A stretch of DNA of 64,000 nucleotides, taken from Vreelandella nigrificans (GTDB lineage Bacteria; Pseudomonadota; Gammaproteobacteria; Pseudomonadales; Halomonadaceae). The stretch is taken from assembly GCF_002374315.1 (NCBI RefSeq), contig NZ_NWUX01000008.1:62001-126000 (forward strand), read 5' to 3'. The notes under the pieces are model-generated. The model was not told the DNA's origin. It made no database searches and saw nothing but the letters and a program-made list of their open reading frames with translations. Positions 1-9,141 of the stretch are shown here, in pieces (position 1 is the stretch's first letter; each line of letters starts with the position of its first letter). The position numbers were made by a program, and so were the translations under genes.

Positions 1-1038
1 ATCATGCTTAGCGTTAGCACCATCCCGTGCCTGGGCTTCACTCAAACTTTCACGTAAATGCCACAGCGCTTCACGCTGAGCACCGCTTTGCGCAATCAGA
101 ACATCAGCAACCGACTGCTCCGTTAAAGCATTGAATAAAACCTTTTCAAACAGTGACTTCAGATCAGCCTCACTTTGATGGCCGGAAATCTCGATCAACG
201 CATACCAAGCGTGTTCAATGGTCTTAAATGGCTGGGACGCATCAGGTAGTTTGGATGCTAGCAACGACAAGCAAGGCCCAGACATCAGCTCGAATGCCGT
301 GAGAGAAGCGTCAAACGCCTCACGAGTGAAGGAGAGAAAATTAACCGCTTGCGATAACCTATCGAAGGCAACAAATGCGGTGCACTGGGCGTTGGGTAAC
401 GGATAGAGCTTCAAGGTAGCAGCCGTAATAATGCCCAGCGTTCCTTCGCTACCGATATATAAATTGCGTAGATCATAGCCGGTGTTGTCTTTGCGCAGGC
501 CACTTAACCCCTCCCACACTTCCCCTTCGGCCGTCACCACCTCTAGCCCTAAGGTCAGCTCGCGCGCATTACCAAAACGCAGTACAGCGTTACCACCGGC
601 ATTGGTACCCAGATTGCCACCAATTGTGCAGCTGCCTTCTGACGCTAAGCTTAGAGGAAACAGTCGCCCCGCTTGCTGCGCAGTGTTCTGTACATTTTGT
701 AATATGCAGCCAGCTTCCACAGTCATCGTATCGTTATGGGTATCGATAGCACGTATACGATCTAGGCGATCCAGTAAAAGCAAAACACTGCGACCACTTT
801 CGTCCGGCGTGGCGGCCCCCATTAAACCGGTGTTTCCCCCCTGCACAACAATAGGGATAGCGTACTGGCCACATAAGCGCACTACCGCCGCTACTTCACT
901 GGTATTTGCAGGCCGGACCGCCGCCACCACGTTGCCTTTATAGCGCCGATGGCGATCAGTCAGCCGCTCCACTACTTGCTGGGAGCTCTGAACATAGTGC
1001 TCACCCAGCAGATGCTGGAGATCGGTAAATAGTGACAC
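1..1038 (-). CDS. FAD-linked oxidase, D-2-hydroxyacid/D-2-hydroxyglutarate dehydrogenase-like (3' end outside window)
   Basis: 346 codons run in one open frame from a GTG at 1038 to the window edge, so the C-terminus is missing. A purine-rich ribosome site (GAGGGGTGAG) precedes the GTG. The N-terminal half is a PCMH-type FAD-binding domain. It shows GGNTGLMG at residues 67-74, then a SEGSCTIGGN/GTNAGG block near 133-149, and LRKDNTGYDL with GSEGTLGIIT near 181-205. These blocks are typical of the GlcD/D-2-hydroxyglutarate dehydrogenase family, which oxidises D-2-hydroxyacids and passes electrons to the respiratory chain or a partner flavoprotein. The substrate cannot be read from this fragment. 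It is divergent from the LysR gene at 1301 across an AT-rich 262 bp gap, so that LysR may control it. Confidence 0.85.
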   Translation of the reverse strand, partial: MSLFTDLQHLLGEHYVQSSQQVVERLTDRHRRYKGNVVAAVRPANTSEVAAVVRLCGQYAIPIVVQGGNTGLMGAATPDESGRSVLLLLDRLDRIRAIDTHNDTMTVEAGCILQNVQNTAQQAGRLFPLSLASEGSCTIGGNLGTNAGGNAVLRFGNARELTLGLEVVTAEGEVWEGLSGLRKDNTGYDLRNLYIGSEGTLGIITAATLKLYPLPNAQCTAFVAFDRLSQAVNFLSFTREAFDASLTAFELMSGPCLSLLASKLPDASQPFKTIEHAWYALIEISGHQSEADLKSLFEKVLFNALTEQSVADVLIAQSGAQREALWHLRESLSEAQARDGANAKHD

Positions 1039-1300
1039 TCAGCTCACCCCTCTCAATAAACGCCCATATCAACCTCAAAATGAGCATCGACACCGGATAT
1101 GAGAAGGATGCTAGTCAGTGAAAAAGAAAGAGATAAATCCTAATATCAAATATGCTTATCTTAAAAAACAAAGAAGATAGAAGTATTACAAAAAAGCTTT
1201 TTAATTATTTAAAATTTATTTTAAGCACCCCATTTAAAACATAACGAAACATAATCCATTTATTGTTTTTGTTAATATTAATCACCCGCTAAAGATCACT

Positions 1301-2170
1301 ATGGCCACTCTATCTACCTTGGATCTCGATCTCTTACGCACTTTTATCGCGGTTGCTGATTACCAAAGTTTTGCGGCTGCAGGGGAGCAACTCTCCCGTA
1401 CACAATCATCCGTTACTCAGCATATGCAACGGTTGGAACAGCTCGTCGAGGTACCACTGTTCCAAAAGAAAGGACGGCAAAAGCAACTAACCGACGCAGG
1501 ACACCAACTTTTGCGGCATGCCCGTCAAATGATGGCGCTTAACGATGAAGCTCTGAATGCCCTGCGTGAAAGCCATTTGAATGGTGTGCTCCGTATCGGG
1601 TCTCCCCATGATATTGCCGACACCATACTGCCTCCGCTGCTGGGTCACATCGCACGCGTAGCACCCGGGCTTCGCCTGGAAATCGATATTGGTCGCAGCC
1701 CTTTTTTGATGGAGGATTTACACAGAGGTAAGGTCGATATGGTGATTTCGACTATCATAGATTCAGATATGCAAGGATTTGCTTTACGTACATCTCCCGT
1801 ATGGTGGATTTGCTCAGCCCAATACCTACACAACCCCTTTGCGCCACTACCCTTAGTGCTCATTGGCGAGCCGAGCATTTATCGACGGTTTGCCCTTGAG
1901 GCATTGGAAAAAGCAGGCATACCCTGGCGGCAGGCTTACTTGGCTTCTAATCTTAGCGGCGTCAAAGCGGCAGTACGCGCTGGGCTAGGTGTCACGGCAC
2001 GAAGTATGGAGCTGCTGGGGCCTGATTTGCGTGTACTTGGCGAAAGCGATGGGTTACCAAAATTGCCCGATGTGACCTACTACTTGTGGATAAGGCCCAA
2101 TATCGTTAACCCACTTATTCGCCAAGCGTACGATTTGATTAAAGATTTCCATAAACGTGGTTTTTTTTGA
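1301..2170 (+). CDS. LysR-family transcriptional regulator
   Basis: 289 residues, the normal LysR length. The N-terminal winged helix-turn-helix covers about residues 8-65, with the typical pattern LDLLRTFIAVADYQSFAAAG, SQSSVTQHMQRLE and LFQKKGRQKQLTDAG. The remainder is the periplasmic-binding-protein-like effector domain. The ATG at 1301 gives the usual seven to eight residues before the first helix. It is divergent from the FAD-linked oxidase on its left, the commonest LysR-target arrangement, and converges on the sfnG operon. The effector is unknown. The alternative target would be the sulfur operon on its right, which is less likely because the genes face each other. Confidence 0.9.
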   Translation: MATLSTLDLDLLRTFIAVADYQSFAAAGEQLSRTQSSVTQHMQRLEQLVEVPLFQKKGRQKQLTDAGHQLLRHARQMMALNDEALNALRESHLNGVLRIGSPHDIADTILPPLLGHIARVAPGLRLEIDIGRSPFLMEDLHRGKVDMVISTIIDSDMQGFALRTSPVWWICSAQYLHNPFAPLPLVLIGEPSIYRRFALEALEKAGIPWRQAYLASNLSGVKAAVRAGLGVTARSMELLGPDLRVLGESDGLPKLPDVTYYLWIRPNIVNPLIRQAYDLIKDFHKRGFF

Positions 2171-2208
2171 GATCGCGTTATACACGTATCTGCTGCATTA
2201 ACATTGAT

Positions 2209-2255
2209 GGCCTCAAGTCAACCTAAGAGTCATAAATGGGTGAATGCTTGAGGCC
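2209..2255. terminator. Inverted repeat between convergent lysR and sfnG
   Basis: GGCCTCAAG at 2209-2217 is exactly complementary to CTTGAGGCC at 2247-2255, with a 29 nt loop. It lies between two convergent genes, where a bidirectional terminator would be expected. The loop is long and no clear U-run follows on either strand, so the role is only probable. Confidence 0.35.
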
Positions 2256-2274
2256 AAGAATAGCTCTATCAAAA

Positions 2275-3369
2275 TCAACCAGTAGCAGAAGTTTTGTGAC
2301 GTTCCTTTTCCAGATCTCGCACTAATGGTAAAATTTTCTCTCCGAAGTAAGCGACTTCTTCTTGAAAATGCAAAAATCCACACAAGACAAGGTCAACTCC
2401 AAGACGCTTAAGATTCACAATTCGCTCGGCAATTTGTAATGGCGTACCAATCAAATTAGTCTTAAAGCCGTCATTGTATTGAACCAAGTCCTCAAGCGTT
2501 GATTGCGCCCAGTTACCTTCTCCTTCTGGTGAAGCAGCTCCTGCATTTTTGACCTCATGCGCAAAGCCACCGACGGCTTGTGGATCAGCTTTATCAATAA
2601 TTTCTTTCAGGACTGATTGCGCTTCTTCTTCAGTATCCCTCGCAATCACAAAAGCGTTCACCCCAATTTTTACAGCGTGGCCGTTTTGCTTAGCTTTTTC
2701 ACGGATATCATCTATTTGCGTTTGATGACCTTCCGGTGTATTGCCGTTTGTGAAATACCAGTCAGACACCCGAGAAGCCATATCCCTTGCAGCGCGCGAG
2801 CTTCCTCCCTGAAATATCTCAGGATGAGGTTGCTGCAACGGCTTAGGCTTCAACGTATAATCATTAAACTGATAGAAATTACCTCTAAAGGTAAAGTTGT
2901 TTTGAGTCCATACACCTTTTAGTACTTGTATAAACTCTTCAGATCGGCGGTAACGTTCATCATGATCTAGCCAAGGCTCGCCAATAGCGCGAAACTCGCC
3001 ACTAAACCATCCACTGACTATGTTAACAGCAGTTCGGCCACCTGACACATGGTCTAGCGTTGCTAGCTGCTTTGCCGCGACTGCCGGGTGCCAAGGGCCG
3101 GGAAGGATCGCAGTAATTAATTTCAGCTTTTTGGTCGCTTCAAGAATAGCGGCACTGAACAACATAGGCTCATGCTGATTATCAGCGCCATAACCTGCAG
3201 TAAAGCGAATTTGGCTTAAAGCGTATTCAAAACCACTATTCTCAGCAATTTGTGCTAGCTTACGGTTATACTCAATATCCCAGCTTGTTCGCTGTTCAAT
3301 TTTGCTTATAACCAACCCACCACTAACGTTAGGCACCCAGTAAGCAAACTTTATATCTTCACAACTCAT
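2275..3369 (-). CDS. sfnG: Dimethylsulfone monooxygenase SfnG (FMNH2-dependent, luciferase-like)
   Basis: A luciferase-like TIM-barrel flavin monooxygenase of about 364 residues. The sequence FAYWVPNVSGGLVISKIEQR at the N-terminus, GSWHP-type GPWHPAVAAKQLATLDHVSGGR and NIVSGWFSGEF in the middle are typical of SfnG and its alkanesulfonate monooxygenase relatives. SfnG converts dimethylsulfone to methanesulfinate and formaldehyde using reduced FMN, giving sulfur from DMSO2 under sulfate limitation. I place the start at the ATG at 3369, preceded by GAGAGGT, rather than at an upstream codon that adds 16 hydrophobic residues with no relatives. It is the last gene of a leftward four-gene operon and follows the FMN reductase that would supply FMNH2. 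Confidence 0.88.
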   Translation of the reverse strand: MSCEDIKFAYWVPNVSGGLVISKIEQRTSWDIEYNRKLAQIAENSGFEYALSQIRFTAGYGADNQHEPMLFSAAILEATKKLKLITAILPGPWHPAVAAKQLATLDHVSGGRTAVNIVSGWFSGEFRAIGEPWLDHDERYRRSEEFIQVLKGVWTQNNFTFRGNFYQFNDYTLKPKPLQQPHPEIFQGGSSRAARDMASRVSDWYFTNGNTPEGHQTQIDDIREKAKQNGHAVKIGVNAFVIARDTEEEAQSVLKEIIDKADPQAVGGFAHEVKNAGAASPEGEGNWAQSTLEDLVQYNDGFKTNLIGTPLQIAERIVNLKRLGVDLVLCGFLHFQEEVAYFGEKILPLVRDLEKERHKTSATG

Positions 3370-3420
3370 CCCATACCTCTCGTATAATATATTTAGAACT
3401 AATAGATAAAAAAACAATCA

Positions 3421-3966
3421 TCAATTGCTTTTTTTAGATTTAAAAAAAGGCATCGCACGCTTAACAGCCAAGTCTATTCTCAACAACACTTCAGGATTAA
3501 CTATTTTATAACCCTCAAAATCCTTTTCAGTTGCGTATACACCTACTGGAAGTGTGAGCGCCTGGAAGAAACTAAACAAAGGGCGTAACTGATGATCAAT
3601 GACTAGTGCATGTCGTTCAGAACCACCAGTCGCAGCGAGTAGAACCGGGGTATCAAATAGTGATTCAGCATGAACCAAATCAAATAAGTGTTTTAACAAA
3701 CCCGTGTATGAAGCGCGGTATACAGGGCTTGCAACAATTAAAAAATCCGCATTTTCAATAGCATCAATGTGATTTTTTAAAGCGTTTGGAATACTTCCTG
3801 ATGAGGCGATTCCAAGATCTTTTCCAATATCGCTTAACTCAACAATGTGTAACTCTACATTGTCACTCAAACCAATTCGTTGCGTAATCTCATTGATAAC
3901 CGACGTTGTTCTTGATATAGCATTAGGGCTACCGGATACCGCCGTCACTTTTAAAATATTGCTCAT
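3421..3966 (-). CDS. msuE: NAD(P)H-dependent FMN reductase, MsuE type
   Basis: 181 residues of flavodoxin-like fold. SGSPNAISRTT near residues 11-21 is the FMN phosphate loop, SPVYRASYTGLLKHLFDL near 80-97 is the conserved flavin contact of the SsuE/MsuE group, and ATGGSERHALV follows. It reduces FMN with NAD(P)H and passes it to a two-component monooxygenase, here most simply SfnG 50 bp downstream. The start is the ATG at 3966 with a GGAGCTTCGG ribosome site. In Pseudomonas the homologues MsuE and SfnE serve methanesulfonate and dimethylsulfone use; I cannot tell these two apart from sequence alone. Confidence 0.85.
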   Translation of the reverse strand: MSNILKVTAVSGSPNAISRTTSVINEITQRIGLSDNVELHIVELSDIGKDLGIASSGSIPNALKNHIDAIENADFLIVASPVYRASYTGLLKHLFDLVHAESLFDTPVLLAATGGSERHALVIDHQLRPLFSFFQALTLPVGVYATEKDFEGYKIVNPEVLLRIDLAVKRAMPFFKSKKSN

Positions 3967-3990
3967 ACCGAAGCTCCAAATGTCAGAAAA

Positions 3991-5250
3991 TTAATTCCAG
4001 GGGTGTCGTGGCGCATGAACCCCGTTAAGATAATAATTACCAATATGGAAAAACTTCCAACGGATAGGATCGTGTAAGGTATGAACTCTGGCATTACGCC
4101 AATGTCTGTCAAAGTTATGTTCCTCTAGCGCGGAACGAGCGCCTGCTAATTCAAAAAGCTTATTTGTGGCCTCAATCGCAACCTGAGTAGTTAGTACTTT
4201 TGACTCACTCGTCGCAATTGTCGCTTCGTTAACTGTTTCTTCACTCGGTGAACTAACAGCAATATCAATGGCCTTTCCAGCTCGCTCAAGTAGTGCTTCT
4301 GCCGCATGCAGCTTGACTACCAAATCTCCAAGCAAGTTAATGGTGAGCATATCTTCACTAGCAGCCTCTTTACCGCTATCAATCCAAGCACGACTGTTAT
4401 ACCGAATAAAATAGATCGTATCCTGGATAGCAGCAGAGGCAATACCTGCATCAATAGCAGCTTGAACTATCTGAGAGATTGCTCCCGCTGCTGTAGGCCG
4501 ACTAAACGACTCTACTGGTATCACACGATAAGCAGGCACCCTTACACCTTCAATTAGTGTTGTACCTGAGGCAGTGGTTCGCTGACCAATACCTGACCAA
4601 TCATTTAAAACCGTTAAACCATCTGAATCCCTGTCTGCAAAAGCAATAAACAACTTTCCTTCACCATTCACTGCAACAATAGGAACAATATGGGCTAACA
4701 GTGCTCCTGTCGTATAAAATTTTTTTCCATCAATTACATAATCATTACCATCCTGCTTTATCTTTGTTTCAAACGCCGCGACATTTTTACTGCTTTTTTC
4801 AGAAAGTGCATTACCAAATCGATATCCTTTTAGCACTAAATCAAATAACGTCTCTTTCTGTGATTCGCTGGCATCCAAAAATATATGCGCCGTTAGTGCG
4901 ATGTGATTTTGAGTAATTTGTGCAATACTAGAATCGCCTTCGGCAATAATACGAATAACCTTAGCAACAGTGGCGTAGGATACCCCTGCACCACCATATT
5001 TTTTGGGTACAGTGATACCCCAAAGCCCCGACGACGAATAATCATCTAGCTCTTCAATTGGGAGATATCCATTGGCGTCTCGCGTTGATGCATCAACAGA
5101 AAACTTGCGTGCTAGTTGCTCAGCAATTTCAATGGCTTCGTCATCACTTTTTATAACATTTGCCTGCTTGTCGGGTAATGGCAAAGCTCTAAACGGCAGA
5201 CCTGAGTTTACTTTTTCACGACTCTCTTTTATGTCAACAGATGAATTCAT
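3991..5250 (-). CDS. sfnB: SfnB-family sulfur-acquisition oxidoreductase (acyl-CoA dehydrogenase fold)
   Basis: About 419 residues with the acyl-CoA dehydrogenase fold. The N-terminal helical domain contains LWGITVPKKYGGAGVSYATV, the middle domain GKKFYTTGALLAHIVPI and IGQRTTASGTT, and the C-terminal helices end in DRHWRNARVHTLHDPIRWKF. That ending (RHWRNAR..T.HDP) marks the flavin monooxygenase branch (SfnB, DszC) rather than true beta-oxidation dehydrogenases. The ATG at 5250 is preferred over a GTG four codons earlier. SfnB-family genes accompany sulfone and sulfonate assimilation in pseudomonads; the exact reaction is not established. It lies between the FMN reductase and another protein of the same fold. 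Confidence 0.82.
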   Translation of the reverse strand: MNSSVDIKESREKVNSGLPFRALPLPDKQANVIKSDDEAIEIAEQLARKFSVDASTRDANGYLPIEELDDYSSSGLWGITVPKKYGGAGVSYATVAKVIRIIAEGDSSIAQITQNHIALTAHIFLDASESQKETLFDLVLKGYRFGNALSEKSSKNVAAFETKIKQDGNDYVIDGKKFYTTGALLAHIVPIVAVNGEGKLFIAFADRDSDGLTVLNDWSGIGQRTTASGTTLIEGVRVPAYRVIPVESFSRPTAAGAISQIVQAAIDAGIASAAIQDTIYFIRYNSRAWIDSGKEAASEDMLTINLLGDLVVKLHAAEALLERAGKAIDIAVSSPSEETVNEATIATSESKVLTTQVAIEATNKLFELAGARSALEEHNFDRHWRNARVHTLHDPIRWKFFHIGNYYLNGVHAPRHPWN

Positions 5251-5320
5251 AATACCCCACACTCACTATATTAAAATCGTAAAAAGGTGCACACCATGTT
5301 CCTTTAAGATAAAAAAAGAA

Positions 5321-6577
5321 CTACTTACCCTGACCGATTTGCCATTGAAAAACAGGCTCCGTTTGGTTTAACTCCCAAGCACCAATCACCTTTTCCTTAT
5401 AAACAAGCGGGTTGTGAGACGAAACTGTTCTCGCATTTCGCCAGTGCCTATCTAGGCCCTTAGATAAACTTGTGGCCGAAGCGCCAAGCGCGTTAAATAA
5501 ATCGCTTGTTGCTTTTAAGATCAATTCGGAGACAATAATTTGTGCTTTGGCAGATTCAATTTCAGCAGTGATATTAATAGCTTTGACAATGTCCTCTGCA
5601 TCGCAAAGGTGATGCATATATGCCTGCTGACTAGCTTCTGCAGCATCTATCGTAATTCTCTCAGCGGCATAAATGCGGGCAGCCACTGCGCCTACAACTT
5701 GCTGAATTTGTGCGTCATCACGGGCAGCGTCGGCGTTCCCGTGACTATAGATGCGGGTTCGGTTTTGCACTTCTTCAATAAGATCTAGAAGCGCAGCACG
5801 ACCAATGCCCGATAATGTTGATAGCAATACCAGTTGGTAAAATGCGGTCTGATATTTAAATCGATTTGCAAACGGAAGAATGTCACTTTCATTCACACGT
5901 GCATTGGTGAAAACGGTACGTCCACTTCCAGTTGTTTTTTGCCCAAAACCATCCCAGTTATTTTCAATAGAGACACCATCCTGACGAACTCTTACAGCAA
6001 CAGTAACAAGAGAGTCTGAATCTTCGTTAAGCTGCGCGGTAACGTCAATCCAGTCAGCAAAAATACTTCCCGTTGTGTAATATTTCTCGCCAGTTAAACG
6101 CCACTCACCCTCTTTTTCTGTTACCTTAGTTTTTTGATGACCGATTTTTACATCACCTACTTCAGTCCATGCATTACCAGCAATATCTCCCGCTGCAAAG
6201 CGCTCTAACCAATCGTCACGCCAAGCGGAGGGTGGTGAGTTCAGCCTATCCTCAACAAGTGCAAAATGCCCTCTCAGTGCTTGGGTAATATTTGAGTCAG
6301 CTTCTGCTAATTCGCTAAGCAGCCTAAAGAGCTGTGGCAAGGAAGCACCAAAGCCTCCTTTTGATTTGGGTACCCGTAAGGCACCAAATTTTGCTTCTTT
6401 CAAAATTTTTATCTGTTCCCAAGGGAGCTCAGAAGCCTTTTCACGCGTTAGCGCCCCTTTGGCAATATCAGAAAAAATAGGCCTAAACAAGTTATCAAGC
6501 TGTTCATCCTCAGCGCCTTCTGAGTATTCACTAACTCCACTATCTTTATTCTTTCTACTAGATATGTAAATTGACAT
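5321..6577 (-). CDS. SfnC/DszC-like flavin-dependent monooxygenase (acyl-CoA dehydrogenase fold)
   Basis: About 418 residues, first gene of the leftward sulfur operon. Domains follow the acyl-CoA dehydrogenase order: helices with FGALRVPKSKGGFGASLPQL, a beta domain with TGEKYYTTGSIFADWIDVTA and FGQKTTGSGRTVF, and C-terminal helices ending GLDRHWRNARTVSSHNPLVY. It is clearly paralogous to the next gene (3991-5250). Relatives such as DszC oxidise organic sulfur with FMNH2, and Pseudomonas sfnC is a similar neighbour of the SfnE reductase. The start at 6577 follows an AAAGGAT ribosome site; the upstream TTG extension is rejected. Its substrate here is unknown. Confidence 0.78.
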   Translation of the reverse strand: MSIYISSRKNKDSGVSEYSEGAEDEQLDNLFRPIFSDIAKGALTREKASELPWEQIKILKEAKFGALRVPKSKGGFGASLPQLFRLLSELAEADSNITQALRGHFALVEDRLNSPPSAWRDDWLERFAAGDIAGNAWTEVGDVKIGHQKTKVTEKEGEWRLTGEKYYTTGSIFADWIDVTAQLNEDSDSLVTVAVRVRQDGVSIENNWDGFGQKTTGSGRTVFTNARVNESDILPFANRFKYQTAFYQLVLLSTLSGIGRAALLDLIEEVQNRTRIYSHGNADAARDDAQIQQVVGAVAARIYAAERITIDAAEASQQAYMHHLCDAEDIVKAINITAEIESAKAQIIVSELILKATSDLFNALGASATSLSKGLDRHWRNARTVSSHNPLVYKEKVIGAWELNQTEPVFQWQIGQGK

Positions 6578-7059
6578 ACCAGATCCTTTAAAAAAAGTAA
6601 TAAAAAAAACCCATTCATACAAAAAGAAAACCTCAACTTAACTCATCGCTATTTTAAATTTCAGCATAGCAATATAAAAAGCGCGGAATAAATAAATTAA
6701 AACAATATCATTATCATGATTTAAATATATCAAAACATGAAAAACACGCGCCAAAACTAAACTTTTGACAGAAGCAGAGAAGAACGATACGGAGCATCCA
6801 CCTCCTAAATAAGAATTCAACAGCAGACATTATAACACCTCTTATTACACAGTACGGCCAAGCACTTTCACCCTACACATATTCACAAGAACGATTCATT
6901 CCACCTCTAATAAATTAGCTATAAACATAAAACTGTTAACCTAAAAAAAACACATTAAAAAGGTGCAATAAAAACTCATTGCACCCCTCAATAAAAAAAA
7001 TAAATATCTAACGAGAAAGCCCATTAAAGAATTTAATAAGCCATGCTATCTAAAATGCC
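6578..7059. other. AT-rich intergenic region with sfn operon leader
   Basis: About 480 bp with no supported gene. It should hold the promoter of the leftward sulfur operon, whose first start is at 6577. I looked for a sigma-54 site (GG and GC elements ten bases apart), because Pseudomonas SfnR is a sigma-54 activator, and saw no convincing one. The only structured element is the hairpin at 6962-6985. Confidence 0.5.
6962..6985 (-). terminator. Rho-independent terminator of the 7060-7899 gene
   Basis: GGTGCAAT at 6962-6969 pairs perfectly with ATTGCACC at 6978-6985 around an 8 nt loop. Read on the minus strand, the hairpin is followed by a T-rich tract (complement of the A-rich 6941-6961), as expected for a terminator ending the leftward ABC-transporter operon about 75 bp after its last stop codon. 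Confidence 0.7.
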
Positions 7060-7899
7060 TTACCCACCCGTTACTGCTGTAGCACGATCAAACTCACTCA
7101 ACTGCTCACCACTAACCAACGTCGGCTCCAACTGCGTCATAATTCCCAAGTCTCCAGGTCGATCAAGCTTTGGCCACCACACTTTTAAGCCTGCGAGTCT
7201 CGCATCCTTGCTCCACTCCGTTAAGCGGGGAAAATGTTCGCGGCTTTTGCGCGCCAGCGGCAATGCATCCGGCGGAGGTGTTACCCAGCGTATACCGTTC
7301 TGCTTCAAGCGCTGCCACTCCTTCGAAGTAGTACCCAACGGCACAGCTTGCGCCAACAACGGATAGCCACGCTGATGAAAGCTATGGGCAGCGGCCTGAG
7401 CATGCTCCTCTTCCAGTACCACTGAGCCATCTAGCCGCAAGACCACTTGGCTAGGATGCAGCCCCAGCTGGGTTAACAAGCTTTCAAATACACTGCCATG
7501 AGATACCTCAACGGCCTGTATATGGCGCCAGTGCACATCTACAATCAGCGGTTTGGTGCTAGCCCCATTCAGAGCCAGATGATTCAGGGCATGAAGAACC
7601 CGTAGAAAACGGTCTAAAAAAACCACATCTTCCTGGTTCCACGAGAGAAAATAGAGCCAGTCTGGTGGATGCGGTACGTCATGTTGGTCACGAATTTCTA
7701 CCCCTGCTTCCCAAGCGGCAATATCTAACCGCTCCAATGAGAAGATAGGCTGCTGTGATGGATACAGCGTCAAATTGTAAAGCTGCCCCCATATCCGCCC
7801 ATCCTCCCAATGGAACGCCGCATGGTGTTGCAAGCTAGCGTTGGGATTAAAGACATAAAGGTGTTCGTTAAGATAGTTGGTAACTTGCGTTAATGGCAT
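7060..7899 (-). CDS. Degenerate EAL-domain-like protein
   Basis: 279 residues, last gene of the leftward ABC operon. I read it as a decayed EAL fold: QPIFSLERLDIAAWEAGVEIR near residues 49-69 sits where QPI...EALLR would be, and a block near 117-165 (VDVHWRHIQ, FESLLTQLGLHPSQVVLRLD) resembles the NVS and E..E strands of c-di-GMP phosphodiesterases. The catalytic EAL and DDFG motifs are absent, so hydrolysis of c-di-GMP is not expected. The ATG at 7899 has a GAGGAT ribosome site. It may bind a nucleotide or a partner; no function is claimed. The family assignment is tentative. Confidence 0.5.
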   Translation of the reverse strand: MPLTQVTNYLNEHLYVFNPNASLQHHAAFHWEDGRIWGQLYNLTLYPSQQPIFSLERLDIAAWEAGVEIRDQHDVPHPPDWLYFLSWNQEDVVFLDRFLRVLHALNHLALNGASTKPLIVDVHWRHIQAVEVSHGSVFESLLTQLGLHPSQVVLRLDGSVVLEEEHAQAAAHSFHQRGYPLLAQAVPLGTTSKEWQRLKQNGIRWVTPPPDALPLARKSREHFPRLTEWSKDARLAGLKVWWPKLDRPGDLGIMTQLEPTLVSGEQLSEFDRATAVTGG

Positions 7900-8086
7900 G
7901 ACGTTATCCTCCCGATGGGGATTTAAAAAAGCGCGAAAGTGTTAACGAGTCGATGGACAATCGACATTTAGCCATTAATTTCAACTGATTTTTCATCCTT
8001 GTCCTCTCTCTATTCATTGTGTTTTTGCTTCAAGTCCTTGCTGTCTGCTTTGAGCGCTTAAAACTTACGAATGACAGGGTTCAATG

Positions 8087-9106
8087 TTAACTACCTGGAT
8101 GCTCATGAGCCTCTTCAAAGAAGTAGTCTTGCCATGACTCGGCTTGATGCTCTAGAACGCCCAAGTTATGCAGCTCTTCTGCGTAAATAAAGGTTCTTTC
8201 TGGAAACGCAGTAAACGTGATTTCAGGATCATTAATGATGCTGCGTACTAGCTCGGGGTCTAGTCGTGACTGCTGAACATTGATAAACGTCTCAGCAGCA
8301 GCATCTTTATCACTATTGATGATTTCTGCGGCCTCTAACAGAGCATCATAAAAAGCGCGATAGGTTTTCGGGTTCTCCTCTCGGTAGGCCTCAGTAGTGT
8401 AAAGCACATTAAAAGTCGCCGGGCCGCCAAGAATATCGTAGGAACTGATGACCGATCTTACGTTAGGATTTTCAAGCGCTTGGTGTAGGAAAGGCGGGCT
8501 TGAAAAGTGCGCACTAATCTCTGAGTGCCCTGAGATGAGGGCCGCGGTAGCCTCTGCATGGGGTATGCTGACCGAAATTTGATCAAAGCGCTGGAAATCT
8601 TCAGCACCGAAACGGCGTGCTGCTTCGATTTGTAACGTTCGTGACTGGAACCCAACACCTGCTGCAGGCACGGCAATCCTGTCCTGATCCGTAAAATCCT
8701 CTAAATCCTGCACATCTGGATTATTGGTTAACAAGTGGTTGGGAAGCGATCCCAAGGCTGCAATGGCCTTCACATTTTGCCGCCCCTGGGTACGATCCCA
8801 AACGGTTAACATTGGCGGCACGCCAGCCGAAACAACATCTAAACTGCCCGACAAAAGCGCTTCGTTCATGGCGGTAGCACCTGAAATAGTGCGCCATTCA
8901 ACGTCAATATCAATCCCTTGCTCGCGCCCATGCTTTTCAATTAGCGCCTGCTCTTGAATAACATCCAAGAGCAAATAGCCGATACCAAATTGCTGAGCGA
9001 TACTGATTTCGCCACGCTCTTCTGCATGGGCGCTAGCGCCTCCCACCAGGGTGATGATGCCCAATGCGCCATAACGTAACGCCTTCTTAGTCCATAACGT
9101 TTTCAT
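8087..9106 (-). CDS. NitT/TauT-type ABC transporter substrate-binding protein (copy 1)
   Basis: About 339 residues. A Sec signal peptide (KKALRYGALGIITLVGGASAHA) precedes a mature protein beginning EERGEISIAQQFGIGYLLLDV, the NMT1/SsuA-like fold used for aliphatic sulfonates, taurine and nitrate-type solutes. Landmarks are LLSGSLDVVSAGVPPML, NPDVQDLEDF and the C-terminal ESWQDYFFEEAH. I choose the ATG at 9106, which follows AAGGA; the frame opens 36 bp earlier without a better site. It is closely related to the first protein of the same operon (12171-13205), so the system has two binding proteins for one permease/ATPase pair. Sulfonate specificity is inferred from the family and the TauD neighbour. 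Confidence 0.85.
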   Translation of the reverse strand: MKTLWTKKALRYGALGIITLVGGASAHAEERGEISIAQQFGIGYLLLDVIQEQALIEKHGREQGIDIDVEWRTISGATAMNEALLSGSLDVVSAGVPPMLTVWDRTQGRQNVKAIAALGSLPNHLLTNNPDVQDLEDFTDQDRIAVPAAGVGFQSRTLQIEAARRFGAEDFQRFDQISVSIPHAEATAALISGHSEISAHFSSPPFLHQALENPNVRSVISSYDILGGPATFNVLYTTEAYREENPKTYRAFYDALLEAAEIINSDKDAAAETFINVQQSRLDPELVRSIINDPEITFTAFPERTFIYAEELHNLGVLEHQAESWQDYFFEEAHEHPGS

Positions 9107-9141
9107 AGGTTGTCCTTGAGTAAAGGTCGTAACTAAAGTCA

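Noticed and set aside
6578..7059. Sigma-54 promoter for the sfn operon
   Set aside because: The best candidate lacks the GG element at -24, so the claim cannot be supported.
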